Both the position numbers and the translations under genes were made by a program. From the NCBI GenBank assembly GCA_024684065.1, contig JAIKXO010000117.1, positions 1 through 55,360 on the forward strand: a DNA stretch of 55,360 nucleotides, read 5' to 3'. Origin of the DNA: Lachnospiraceae bacterium (GTDB lineage: Bacteria > Bacillota_A > Clostridia > Lachnospirales > Lachnospiraceae). Of this stretch, positions 34,046 through 42,709 are shown in pieces (within the stretch, counting starts at the first letter, position 1; each line of letters starts with the position of its first letter). A model generated the notes under the pieces. The model saw nothing but the letters and a program-made list of their open reading frames with translations, made no database searches and was not told the DNA's origin.

Positions 34046-34232
34046 AATGATGTGAGGGTCAAAAGTGATATCAAGCGTGGTTCCGTGCTTTGCACTTCCA
34101 CCACGCTCCCCAGTATTCGCAATCCGTGGGGCCCCCTCCCCACTTCTTGCTCATATTGTGGCGGGTCATAAAACCTTTCACCCACTGGCAAGCAAGCTTG
34201 CCGTGGGTTCAGGCTTTTGAGCCTGATATCAT
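34046..34232 (+). repeat. Family-C repeat, copy 1 (inverted relative to copies 2 and 3)
   Basis: About 187 bp. It contains GGGTCAAAAGTGATATC, a CGTGGTTCCGTGC/GCACTTCCACCACG hairpin, TATTCGCAATCCGTGGGGCC, GGCGGGTCATAAA and a GCAAGCAAGCTTGC core, ending in CCTGATATCAT. The same sequence appears reverse-complemented at 35653 and 37688. Confidence 0.85.
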
Positions 34233-34241
34233 AAAATATAA

Positions 34242-34266
34242 TAAACGCAATTTTATATTGCGTTTA
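34242..34266. repeat. Family-F palindrome
   Basis: Perfect arms TAAACGCAA/TTGCGTTTA around TTTTATA, adjacent to the family-C copy. Confidence 0.7.
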
Positions 34267-34275
34267 CTGTAAATT

Positions 34276-34306
34276 AAGGAAAAACCGGCCTGACCGGTTT
34301 TTCCTT
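34276..34306 (-). terminator. Bidirectional terminator of the GH88-type gene
   Basis: Perfect 13-bp stem AAGGAAAAACCGG/CCGGTTTTTCCTT with a 5-nt loop, 45 bp after the stop at 34351. Confidence 0.85.
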
Positions 34307-34350
34307 AGTCTTATTACCATATATGAAAAGTATTGGAAAGGGGCATTATT

Positions 34351-35622
34351 TCAGCGTTCTGTCTGCCAGTACGATCTCCAGTCGGGATGTATGAGCCTCT
34401 GCAGGGCTTCCATATAAAAATAATCTCCCCATATCACGCATTCATCCACGCCTTCCGGAGTGCAGGTATTATACGGGCTTTTTTTTGAATAGGTGCCGTG
34501 TAGCAGAAGGCCGCCTCCCGGCCTGTGTGTTTTCACAAGATAATCATCCGTTAAGGTCTTTAGCATCTTTTTCGCAATATCCTCATAGTATGCCGCCTCG
34601 TTGCCGCTTAGGGATTCCCCTTCTCCGGTCTGCCCTTTCTGATCGTTTAAGCCTTTCTCCCGCAGATATCCTGCCATATGAAGCATACCGCAGGCAGCGA
34701 TAGCTGCGGAAGAAGAATCCCTCGGCTCTTCTTTTTCATCTCCGTTTCCGAAGGTCAGGTCCCAGAACGGACAGAGATCGTCAGGCAGATGCTCAAGGAA
34801 ATAATCCGTTACTCTCCTGAAGCCGTCATAATAGGACTCTGATCCGGTACGGCTGTAGGCAAGAGCCGTTCCGTATATCCCCCAGGCCTGCCCTCTGGCC
34901 CACGCCGACCCGTCCTTATAGCCCTGGCAGGTCGCCCCGTGGTCAAAGGCACCCGTCAAAGGATCCATGAAAACCGTATGCCAGGTAGAAAAATCCTCCC
35001 TTATCACGTAGCGCATGGCCGTATGGATATGCTTATCGGCAATCTCACTGTATCTGCCGTCCCCAGTCTCCGCGCTTGCCCAGTATAAAAGCGGAAGGTT
35101 TAAGAGACAGTCGATGATGAACCGGTAATTATCCCCTGCGCCCATCTCACCCCAGGCCTGGATGAATTCCCCCACAGGCTGGAAACGCGTGATCAGCTGG
35201 TCCGCCGCAAGGATCGCCGCTTCCTTTGCTCTTTCGGAGCCCGTGAGCTTATAGGCCGCAACGCAGGAAGGGCTGTAGAGAAAGCCCATATCATGATGAT
35301 CCACGTCCGTTTTCGACTTTATCCGCTCATAAAAGCTCTCCACCTGCCCCAGTCCAAAGCCAAGAAGCCGGTCACGTTCTTCTTCTGTTTCCGCATTTTC
35401 ACAGGAAAGCCAGACCTGTCCCGTATAAAAGCCTGTCGTCCAGCCTGTATTCGCTACCACGGGATAGATATTTCCGGTGCTTGCCGCATATGGGAAACTG
35501 TTTTTAAAACAGTCTGTATTTTCAAGAGTTCCTTCAATGCAAAAGGAGAGAGCCTTCCTGCCCTCTTCTTCTGTCAGGGCCGGATAGCCCTGTATATTTC
35601 CTTTATTTATCCACTTTTTCAT
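34351..35622 (-). CDS. GH88/GH105-type unsaturated glucuronyl hydrolase
   Basis: Removes the 4,5-unsaturated uronic acid left on oligosaccharides by polysaccharide lyases. It is an (alpha/alpha)6 barrel with DHHDMGFLYSPS and YRFIIDCLLNLPLLYWA, the two Asp-bearing segments typical of GH88, plus GYKDGSAWARGQAWGIYG in the active-site wall. 423 aa, no signal peptide, so it acts on imported sugars. AGGAGA precedes the ATG at 35622. The gene is upstream-flanked by the CUT1 transporter on the same strand, and family-C repeats lie on both sides. Substrates could be glycosaminoglycan-, xanthan- or ulvan-like disaccharides. Confidence 0.9.
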   Translation of the reverse strand: MKKWINKGNIQGYPALTEEEGRKALSFCIEGTLENTDCFKNSFPYAASTGNIYPVVANTGWTTGFYTGQVWLSCENAETEEERDRLLGFGLGQVESFYERIKSKTDVDHHDMGFLYSPSCVAAYKLTGSERAKEAAILAADQLITRFQPVGEFIQAWGEMGAGDNYRFIIDCLLNLPLLYWASAETGDGRYSEIADKHIHTAMRYVIREDFSTWHTVFMDPLTGAFDHGATCQGYKDGSAWARGQAWGIYGTALAYSRTGSESYYDGFRRVTDYFLEHLPDDLCPFWDLTFGNGDEKEEPRDSSSAAIAACGMLHMAGYLREKGLNDQKGQTGEGESLSGNEAAYYEDIAKKMLKTLTDDYLVKTHRPGGGLLLHGTYSKKSPYNTCTPEGVDECVIWGDYFYMEALQRLIHPDWRSYWQTER

Positions 35623-35652
35623 ATTTTCTCCTGTTTCCGGCATTCTGATTTT

Positions 35653-35837
35653 ATGATATCAGGGTCAAAAGCCTGAACCCACGGCAAGCTTGCTTGCCAG
35701 TGGGTGAAAGGATTTATGACCCGCCGCAATATGAGCAAGAAGTAGGGAAGGGGCCCCACGGATTGCGAATATTGGGGAGCGTGGTGGAAGTGCGAAGCAC
35801 GCAACCACGCCTGAGATCACTTTTGATCCTTACATCA
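35653..35837 (-). repeat. Family-C repeat, copy 2
   Basis: About 185 bp from ATGATATCAGGGTCAAAAG, through the core GGCAAGCTTGCTTGCC and GGGGCCCCACGGATTGCG, to a GTGGTGGAAG-containing hairpin and CATCAT. It lies between the permease stop and the GH88-type start. Confidence 0.87.
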
Positions 35838-35870
35838 TCTTAAGGGATACGAGGGTCAAAAGCCGCAGGC

Positions 35871-36707
35871 TCAGCCTTTAACGGCACCGGTCGTTATACC
35901 GGCTACGAAATATTTCTGAAGGGCCATGAACACTATCAGCACCGGTATCAGGGAGATTACCGACGCAGCCATTATAAGCCCGTATTCTGCGGAATACTGC
36001 GAAATAAACATTTTAATACCTATCTGGAGGGTCTTCTTCGAATCCGTCGTCAGATAGATCAAAGGCCCTAAGAAATCATTCCAGGTATTTACAAAGGTAA
36101 AGATCGTAAGTGTTGAAAGAGCGGGCTTTGAAAGCGGAAGCATGATCTTTGCGTAGATCTTATATTCGCTCATGCCATCGATCCTCGCAGCCTCACAGAG
36201 CGAATCCGGTATCCCCTCATAAAACTGCCTCATTAAGAACACTCCGAAGGCCGAGAACGCCTGCAGTATGATGATCGCAAGGTGCGTGTCCGCAAGGCCG
36301 AGATTCCGCATGAACAGAAACTGGGGCACCATATAGACCTGCCACGGCACCGCTATGGTGGCGATATAGGCAAGAAACAGGACATCCCTCCCTTTAAACC
36401 TGAGCTTTGCGAACGCATAGGCCGCAAAGCTTGACGTAATGATCTGCAGAATAGTAACGATCACCGTCAGTTTCACGGTATTCAACGCATATTTCGCAAG
36501 AGGGATCTTTGTCCAGATATCTACGTAATTGCTCCACTTGGGCTCCGGATTCCACCACTGATACGGGATCACGAAAATATCCTTGTTAAACTTAAGCGAT
36601 GCGGTCACCATCCAGATAAAAGGGACCAGCATAATTACCGCCAGAAGCACAAGGAGTACATATATAATGACCGTCCTGATCAGTTTATTTGTCGATTTAT
36701 TTTGCAT
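35871..36707 (-). CDS. CUT1 sugar ABC transporter permease (MalG/UgpE type)
   Basis: Inner-membrane permease with six predicted helices (278 aa). EAARIDGMSEYKIYAKIMLP is the EAA loop that contacts the ATPase. The N-terminal helix is TVIIYVLLVLLAVIMLVPF. GGAG precedes the ATG at 36707. It works with the next upstream permease and the binding protein. The ATPase subunit is not in the window; CUT1 systems often use a shared MsmK-type ATPase coded elsewhere. Confidence 0.92.
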   Translation of the reverse strand: MQNKSTNKLIRTVIIYVLLVLLAVIMLVPFIWMVTASLKFNKDIFVIPYQWWNPEPKWSNYVDIWTKIPLAKYALNTVKLTVIVTILQIITSSFAAYAFAKLRFKGRDVLFLAYIATIAVPWQVYMVPQFLFMRNLGLADTHLAIIILQAFSAFGVFLMRQFYEGIPDSLCEAARIDGMSEYKIYAKIMLPLSKPALSTLTIFTFVNTWNDFLGPLIYLTTDSKKTLQIGIKMFISQYSAEYGLIMAASVISLIPVLIVFMALQKYFVAGITTGAVKG

Positions 36708-36751
36708 GTGATCATCTCCAAAAATTAACATTTACATATTTGCTGTGCGGT

Positions 36752-37657
36752 TTAATCGTTCGCGTAATTCTTCTCACCCCTGAACTGTATAAGCGTTATC
36801 ACAAGGACAATGAGGAAGAGCACCAGCGCCGATGCGGAAGCGCGCCCCAGCTTCCAGTTACGGAAGGCTTCTTCATAAATATAATATACAATAACGATAG
36901 CGCTCTTATTTACAACTCCGTTGCTTCCTCCGGCTAACATGTATACAATATCGTAGATCTTGAAACAGCTTATCGTCAGCATGATGACGACGAAGAAGGT
37001 TGTAGGCTTGAGCTGAGGCAGGGTTACATACCAGAACTGCTGCCTGGAGTTGGCGCCGTCAAGAGCGGCCGCCTCATAAAGATCTTCGCTGATCCCCTGT
37101 AAACCTGCCAGGTAGATCACCATGTAATAACCCATGTTCTTCCATATTGAAAAGAGTACTATCGTTAAGATGACCGTATTGGGCGAAGCGGCCCATTTTA
37201 ACGGTTCTACATGGAAAACATTGATAAGAAGCTGATTTATAAGCCCCTCTTCGCTCGGGGTGAAAAGCATGTTCCAGACAGCCGCCACCGCAACAAGAGA
37301 AGCCACATATGGGAAGAACGTGACCGTACGGAAAAACGTCCGCCCCTTTATTTTCTGATTTAAAAGGATCGCAAGCCCCAAAGCGCAGACCATGGTAAAC
37401 GGAACAGTAAAAATACTGTATACGATCGTATTCTTAAGAGCCGAGGTAAATCTGTCATCCCCGAAAATAGAAATGAAATTCTGAAGGCCCACAAACTGCA
37501 TGGGATTGTTGCCGTCCCATTCCGTAAATGCCATGATAAAGGCTAAAATTATCGGACCGAGAGTGAAAATGGCAAAACCGAGAAAGTTTGGCGCGATAAA
37601 GGAATAGGCCACAAGCGTCTGCCGTCTTCTTCTCTTCTTTAAACTGATTGTATTCAT
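36752..37657 (-). CDS. CUT1 sugar ABC transporter permease (MalF/UgpA type)
   Basis: 301 aa, six predicted helices starting at VAYSFIAPNFLGFAIFTLGP. The EAA loop is EAAALDGANSRQQFWYVTLP. It is the partner of the permease coded 44 bp downstream. AGGA precedes the start. Substrate is probably an oligosaccharide carrying an unsaturated uronic acid, because of the GH88-type gene at the end of the cluster (inference). Confidence 0.92.
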   Translation of the reverse strand: MNTISLKKRRRRQTLVAYSFIAPNFLGFAIFTLGPIILAFIMAFTEWDGNNPMQFVGLQNFISIFGDDRFTSALKNTIVYSIFTVPFTMVCALGLAILLNQKIKGRTFFRTVTFFPYVASLVAVAAVWNMLFTPSEEGLINQLLINVFHVEPLKWAASPNTVILTIVLFSIWKNMGYYMVIYLAGLQGISEDLYEAAALDGANSRQQFWYVTLPQLKPTTFFVVIMLTISCFKIYDIVYMLAGGSNGVVNKSAIVIVYYIYEEAFRNWKLGRASASALVLFLIVLVITLIQFRGEKNYAND

Positions 37658-37687
37658 AGTCGGATTCCTGTTTATTCTGTATTATTT

Positions 37688-37871
37688 ATGATATCAGGGT
37701 CTAAAGCCTGAACCCACGGTAAGCTTGCTTACCGGTGGGTTAAAAGCTTTATGACCCGCCGCAATATGAGCAAGAAGTAGGGAAGGGGCCCCACGGATTG
37801 CGAATATTGGGGAGCGTGGTGGAAGTGCGAAGCACGGAACCACACTTGATATCACTTTTGAGCTTCACATC
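37688..37871 (-). repeat. Family-C repeat, copy 3
   Basis: About 184 bp, same orientation as copy 2. Core hairpin arms GGTAAGC/GCTTACC replace GGCAAGC/GCTTGCC of copy 2 by a paired change, which preserves the stem. Confidence 0.87.
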
Positions 37872-37920
37872 TTTATGATATCAGGGTCTAAAGCCCGAAC
37901 CCGCAAAAAAGGGTTATCAT

Positions 37921-37955
37921 GAAAAAGAGGGTGCCCGGCGAAAGCGGACACCCTC
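37921..37955 (-). terminator. Terminator after the sugar-binding protein gene
   Basis: On the minus strand GAGGGTGTCCGC and GGGCACCCTC pair and are followed by TTTTTC, 12 bp after the stop. It should make binding-protein mRNA more abundant than permease mRNA. Confidence 0.85.
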
Positions 37956-37966
37956 AGGTTATCAAC

Positions 37967-39313
37967 TTACTGTCCTAAGATTGCCTGTACGCCCTCATTC
38001 ATTGCGGCGATACCTTCATCTACAGAAACCACTTCGTTCATGATATTATCATGCTGCTCGTTAAGAACCGTCTCAACCTCTGAAGAGATCTCGCTTGCAG
38101 GCATCTCCAGATATGTATGGGAGGTGATCAGAGCCTCTTTGGAATCCTCCGGGAAGCCTTCCATCTGTGAAAGGATGTCTACGATCGAATCATTTGTCAT
38201 AGCCGGGATGTTTCCTGTGCCGGCAAGAACCTCAGCACCCTTCTCGGTGCAGACAAACTTGATGAAATCCCATGCTACATCTTTATGTGCGGAAGATGTA
38301 GGGATAGCAAGAGCCGTGATGGTTGAAAGCGTTGAACCGGGCTCAACTCCCTCAGCGTGAGGATACTTAACCATGCCCCAGTCGGATACATCATATTCTC
38401 CGGACTGGATGCCGTTGATCAGTGTAGCTATGAACCATGAACCCATGTTCAGCATACCTACATTGCCCTGTGCGAAAGCTGCCGAGTAATGAAGTCCCTG
38501 AGTCTTAAGTGTAGCGTAGTCCATGCAGACGCCGTCCTTCTGCTGTGCAAGTACCATCTCATAATAAGGCTTTGTGAAATCATAGGTGCCGTCTAAGATC
38601 GTATGCTCGCCGTCAAGGATACCGTCTAACTGTATCGTGGATCTCCAGGTATGATAATGTGCGCCGTAAACCCTTGAACCTGCGGTCGTATCCGTGATCT
38701 TTCTTGCAAGATCGTCATACTCTTCCCAGGTCATGTCATTTGTGGGATAATCTACGCCGGCATTGTCAAATACTGCCTTGTTGTAGAAGATAACCCAGAT
38801 ATCCGAACGGAAAGGAAGCTCATAAAGCTTACCGTCGATCGTAACCTGATCCGTTACGCCCGAGAACTTGGAAAGGTCGATGCCGTCCTGTGCGATAAGA
38901 TCATCGAGGGGCTCGATAACGCCCTTGTTAACCAGAGTCACATAACCCGGAACATCCTTGACCGTTACAACATCAAAGTCTGAACCCGAGCCTGAAAGCT
39001 GTGTTCCGAGAACCGTTGAATAATCAGTAGATCCGAGATCCACCATCTCGATCGTTACATTGGGATGCTCTGCCGTATAGGCATCGATAAAGGGCTGATA
39101 ATAAACCGTTGTATCCTTATCCCATAAAGCCCATTTCAAAGTAACTGCCTCGTCACCGGATGCCTCATCCGAAGGAGCCTCTGCAGTTTCGGTCTCAGCG
39201 CCTGCTGCCGGAGCCTCAGCCGCAGGAGCAGTTCCCGCAGGAGCCGCGCAGCCTGCAAGAGTCGCTGCGAGCATTGACACCGCAATGATCGAACTCAGTA
39301 ATTTCTTTTTCAT
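37967..39313 (-). CDS. Extracellular sugar-binding lipoprotein of the CUT1 transporter
   Basis: 448 aa, family 1 solute-binding protein. KKLLSSIIAVSMLAATLAGC is the lipoprotein signal peptide. An Ala/Glu/Pro-rich tether follows, and then the bilobal binding domain (LKWALWDKDTTVYYQPFIDA, AAFAQGNVGMLNMGSWFI). AGGAGG precedes the start. It is divergent from the YesM kinase gene across a 215-bp region, the usual arrangement for YesMN-controlled transporters. Confidence 0.93.
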   Translation of the reverse strand: MKKKLLSSIIAVSMLAATLAGCAAPAGTAPAAEAPAAGAETETAEAPSDEASGDEAVTLKWALWDKDTTVYYQPFIDAYTAEHPNVTIEMVDLGSTDYSTVLGTQLSGSGSDFDVVTVKDVPGYVTLVNKGVIEPLDDLIAQDGIDLSKFSGVTDQVTIDGKLYELPFRSDIWVIFYNKAVFDNAGVDYPTNDMTWEEYDDLARKITDTTAGSRVYGAHYHTWRSTIQLDGILDGEHTILDGTYDFTKPYYEMVLAQQKDGVCMDYATLKTQGLHYSAAFAQGNVGMLNMGSWFIATLINGIQSGEYDVSDWGMVKYPHAEGVEPGSTLSTITALAIPTSSAHKDVAWDFIKFVCTEKGAEVLAGTGNIPAMTNDSIVDILSQMEGFPEDSKEALITSHTYLEMPASEISSEVETVLNEQHDNIMNEVVSVDEGIAAMNEGVQAILGQ

Positions 39314-39383
39314 ATCCTACCTCCTGTTATATGGTTGTCTCGCAATCCCCGCAGCGGGGCACCATGGTCTCACTGCCGCCGGA

Positions 39384-39412
39384 TTGTATTTTCACTGTAA
39401 TTAGAGTATAAT
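39384..39412 (+). promoter_or_regulatory. Possible upstream promoter for the yesMN-type genes
   Basis: TTGTAT, 17-bp spacer, TATAAT, plus strand. It is the distal of two candidate promoters. Confidence 0.45.
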
Positions 39413-39442
39413 TTTTAAGGCAATTTCAAAATGGAATTATTT

Positions 39443-39472
39443 TTGAAGATATATTCTGAATTTTAGTATAAT
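39443..39472 (+). promoter_or_regulatory. Promoter for the yesMN-type genes
   Basis: TTGAAG (39443-39448), 18-bp spacer, TATAAT (39467-39472), about 57 bp before the kinase start. Confidence 0.6.
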
Positions 39473-39528
39473 TGTCTTTTTTTTGGATTTGTTTGTAATT
39501 TTTTTAGACAGGGGCGCAGATCATCACT

Positions 39529-41121
39529 ATGGAAGACCTTCTTAAGACCCTCCGGGTAAAAATCGTGGTAATCATAATATGCTTCTCGGCAACTGTGGCC
39601 ATAACCATCGCCCTGCTGAGTTTCTTTATTTCCCGGAAATATCTTCAGGAAAGCCAGCAGCAGTCCGCTTATATAAACCTGCAGCTTTTAGGCAACGAAT
39701 TGAATGCCGCCCTTAACAGCGTACAGACATTTACAGGCCTTCTAGAGCTGGATTCAAGCGTAGAGGACTATCTTGTGCTTTCCTTAAAGCAGGAGTCGGG
39801 CGCAGGCGATAAGGATTACAACAAGCACTCGCTCGACACCTGGAACCATTTAAGCGATGAATACCGCACAAATCCCGCTCATGACCTTATCAACCGCTTT
39901 GTTATCTCCACGCCTGACGGCGCAAGCTTTCTTCATATTGTAAGGGCACAGAGCAATATGGTCGCAAACCTGACTGAAAATATACTGAATGCGCCGTTTT
40001 TTGACATCCTGCTAAATGCCGGGGGCTATGAATATATAGGTCCCGTCGAAAGCCCCGCGGAGCGGAACGGCGGTCTCGTCCTGCCTCTTGTGAGGCCGGT
40101 TAAAAGCTACGATACCTCTGAAGTTGTGGGCTTTATCTATGTAGAGGCTTCCTTTTCCACTTTGACCGAAAACCTTAAAAATCTGGAGCTTTCAAAGGAT
40201 TCCGCATTGTATATGAGCTTCAATGATTCCGTATGGCAGTATGAAAACGGCACGTTCACGGAAGCTTCCCTCCCAGACGGGGTCGTGACCTACAAGCTTC
40301 CCGACAAAAATATTTCCCTGTCTCTGCTGCCTTCAAAAAATGAACTGTTTTTAAGAACCAGGATATACAGCGCAAGTATCCTTGTCGTGCTTTTCCTAAT
40401 CATCATTTCCGGCGTTCTCATTTCCGTCAGGCTCAGAAAGATGATAGAGGTGCCTGTTGAAGCGCTTATCCAGGAAAAGCTCTCTCACGAACGTGAAAAA
40501 CAGGCGCTGGAATACCGTATACTTCAGGAACAGATAAATCCCCATTTCATGTACAACACCCTGAATACCATCAAGTGGATGGCCACTATCCAGGGAGCTG
40601 ACGGCATTGCGGATATGTCCACTGCCTTATCAAGGCTCCTTAAGAATATCGCCAAGGAAGAGGAGGGTCTGATACACTTAAAGGATGAGATAACCCTGCT
40701 TGATGATTATTTCACCATCATGAAATATCGTTACGGCGGCACCATCGAGCTTACTTATGATATTCAGGATAAAAGACTGCTTTCATGTCTCATTAACCGC
40801 TTTTCTCTCCAGCCCGTGGTGGAAAACGCGATCTTTCACGGGATCGAACCGAAGGGAAGCGCCGGAAAGATCGTTATAAAAATATATTCCGATGAAAGCA
40901 GGCTGTATATCGATGTTACGGATAACGGCGTCGGTATGGATGAAGAATCCCTTAAACGCCTGATGGACGGTACGGACAATACCGATAACGACTTCTTTAA
41001 GGATATAGGCATAAAGAACGTACAGGAGCGCATCCGCTTCAGCTTCGGCCCGGAATACGGCCTGAGCGCGGAAAGCAAAGAAGGCGAGTACACGACCATA
41101 CACTTTACGCTGCCGATGTAA
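39529..41121 (+). CDS. YesM-type sensor histidine kinase
   Basis: 530 aa. N-terminal helix (VVIIICFSATVAITIALLSF), an extracellular sensor domain of about 260 residues, a second helix (ILVVLFLIIISGVLISV), then the His_kinase domain with EQINPHFMYNTLNTIKWM (phosphoacceptor His) and the ATPase domain (VVENAIFHGIEPKG, VTDNGVGMD). This is the standard layout for kinases that control sugar transporters in Firmicutes. It is followed after 34 bp by its response regulator and is divergent from the transporter it likely controls. No strong ribosome binding site is seen before the ATG. Confidence 0.92.
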   Translation: MEDLLKTLRVKIVVIIICFSATVAITIALLSFFISRKYLQESQQQSAYINLQLLGNELNAALNSVQTFTGLLELDSSVEDYLVLSLKQESGAGDKDYNKHSLDTWNHLSDEYRTNPAHDLINRFVISTPDGASFLHIVRAQSNMVANLTENILNAPFFDILLNAGGYEYIGPVESPAERNGGLVLPLVRPVKSYDTSEVVGFIYVEASFSTLTENLKNLELSKDSALYMSFNDSVWQYENGTFTEASLPDGVVTYKLPDKNISLSLLPSKNELFLRTRIYSASILVVLFLIIISGVLISVRLRKMIEVPVEALIQEKLSHEREKQALEYRILQEQINPHFMYNTLNTIKWMATIQGADGIADMSTALSRLLKNIAKEEEGLIHLKDEITLLDDYFTIMKYRYGGTIELTYDIQDKRLLSCLINRFSLQPVVENAIFHGIEPKGSAGKIVIKIYSDESRLYIDVTDNGVGMDEESLKRLMDGTDNTDNDFFKDIGIKNVQERIRFSFGPEYGLSAESKEGEYTTIHFTLPM

Positions 41122-41155
41122 AGAAAACCGTTTCGTTCCTGTATGGGAGACACAG

Positions 41156-42442
41156 ATGCAAGAAAACGATAACCAGCATTACAGTGTGCTGATCGCCGAT
41201 GACGAACCACTCGTTCAGATCGGCTTAAAAACAATGTTTACAAGGGATTTTCCGGATTTTGAGATAGTCTCAGGCGTGAACAACGGAAAGGAAGCCCTTA
41301 AGCAGATAGAAGAGCTGAGACCGGATATCGTTATTTCCGATATCAAAATGCCCCTGATGACAGGGTTGGAGCTTATAGAAACCGTAAGGGAGCGCTTCGG
41401 GGAGCTTCCGGTATTTATCATGCTTACGGCTTTCGAAGACTTCGATATGGCAAGAAAAGCCCTTGAAAACGAAGCCTGCGACTATCTGGTGAAAATAGAG
41501 CTTACCCCGGAATCACTCCTGAAAGCGCTTCAAAGAGCATCAAAGCGGGTCCTTGCCGCCAGAAAGGAACATCCAAAAGAGCACACAGAGCTGAGCTTTC
41601 AGGAAGGTTTTCGTCAAAGATGCATCTTAAAGCTTCTGAACCGTCAGTTCCCGAACATTACAGATCTTTTGAAGGAAGCTTCGGAAAATCACCTTGATTT
41701 TTCCTATAACCGCTATATCCTGGTTTACGGGGAGATAGAAGAGCATAAGGGAGACGATACTTCAAAGGGTCTTTCATATTACAGCTCCTGCTTTACCATG
41801 ACTAAGGAGATCGTATCGAAGCATGCGCCCTGCTACCCTGTTTCCGTAGATCCCCGTCATTTCGCCTTTATTTTTTATTTCTCGGACAGGCTCTCCGTGG
41901 CGGATGCCATGGAGCAGATCAATGACGCTCTGGAAAACGCCCTGGAAATGATCGATAACTACTTTAATGCCGCTCTGTTCTTCGGGATCGGCTCAGCTGT
42001 CACGGATCCTCTTGAAATTCCCGATTCCTTCGAAGAAAGCATGGCAGCTATAAAGCAGGCGGATAAATCCGGACCGATCCGGCTCTTCTCCCATATCGTC
42101 GGCTCCAACAGGCGCTCCGGAAAAGACAGGCTCATATCCTCAATTCAGGAATACATCGAACAGAATCTGGACGGAAAGCTTAAATTAAACGAAGTTGCAG
42201 AGGTGTTCGGGCTTTCTCCCGCATATCTTTCCTCGATCTTTAAAAAGAATTCCGAGATCGGATTTTCAGAGTTTGTATACACAAGAAAGATTGAAAAAGC
42301 CAAAAGTCTTCTGCTTAGCGGAGACATGCGGATGTACGAGGTAGCGGACGCACTGGGCTTTGAATCCGCCTACTATTTCTCCAAGGTATTTAAACGTGTT
42401 ACCGGTATGAGTCCCCGCGATTACGTAAACAGTAAGCTGTAG
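41156..42442 (+). CDS. YesN-type response regulator with AraC DNA-binding domain
   Basis: 428 aa. The receiver domain has ADDEPLV, PDIVISDIKMPLMTG (phosphorylated Asp) and YLVKIELTPESLL. Notably the conserved Lys is followed by IE, not P. A middle region of about 190 residues links to the C-terminal AraC-type pair of helix-turn-helix motifs (EVAEVFGLSPAYLSSIFKKN, VADALGFESAYYFSKVFKRV, TGMSPRDYV). GGGAG precedes the start. It probably activates the CUT1 operon across the divergent region. Confidence 0.93.
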   Translation: MQENDNQHYSVLIADDEPLVQIGLKTMFTRDFPDFEIVSGVNNGKEALKQIEELRPDIVISDIKMPLMTGLELIETVRERFGELPVFIMLTAFEDFDMARKALENEACDYLVKIELTPESLLKALQRASKRVLAARKEHPKEHTELSFQEGFRQRCILKLLNRQFPNITDLLKEASENHLDFSYNRYILVYGEIEEHKGDDTSKGLSYYSSCFTMTKEIVSKHAPCYPVSVDPRHFAFIFYFSDRLSVADAMEQINDALENALEMIDNYFNAALFFGIGSAVTDPLEIPDSFEESMAAIKQADKSGPIRLFSHIVGSNRRSGKDRLISSIQEYIEQNLDGKLKLNEVAEVFGLSPAYLSSIFKKNSEIGFSEFVYTRKIEKAKSLLLSGDMRMYEVADALGFESAYYFSKVFKRVTGMSPRDYVNSKL

Positions 42443-42709
42443 CCTTTTTTGTTCCCGTCTTTGATTTGTAACACAGGTTTTCTGTGTTGTCCTGCATCAG
42501 AGGACTATTCCAAAATTCTCTGAAAAATTTTTCTATATACCCCTGTTTTTTTTCTTTTCCATTTGTATTACAAACCGGAACACGATGACGGCTGTGATTT
42601 TTATGCGCAAAAGCATCAGGTATGCCGATCTGCAAGGCAGATAATGCGCTTAGGCATAAACGCAGTTATATAGATTAAGGTCACAAGGAGCAGAAAGGAG
42701 TGATATCTC
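42443..42709. other. Gap upstream of the VTC-type gene with a degenerate family-A remnant
   Basis: 267 bp. An ACACAG/CTGTGT hairpin lies about 30 bp after the regulator stop. At about 42620-42662 GATCTGC/GCAGAT, ATGCGCTTA and GGCATAAAC match the first half of family A. No gene seen. Confidence 0.5.

Larger units (their letters stand above)
33603..34350. other. Hairpin-rich intergenic island
   Basis: 748 bp without a gene. Successive inverted repeats with 12-bp arms: CCGGTTAACGAA/TTCGTTAACCGG (33728-33766), CCCGAGCCACGC/GCGTGGCTCGGG (33854-33884) and CAATTCAGCGCT/AGCGCTGAATTG (33957-33985). There is also an imperfect CACATC/GATGTG repeat (33910-33951). A family-C element, a family-F palindrome and a terminator follow to the right. 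Confidence 0.7.
37658..37966. other. Gap between binding-protein and permease genes
   Basis: 309 bp filled by a family-C repeat (37688-37871), the start of a further partial copy (TATGATATCAGGGTCTAAAG at 37873) and a terminator. Confidence 0.75.

Noticed and set aside
34090..34272. Open frame with HFHHAPQYSQSVGP, matched by a similar frame at 35619-35804
   Set aside because: Both are translations of the family-C repeat; the similarity comes from the repeat, neither has a ribosome binding site and they run against or between real genes.
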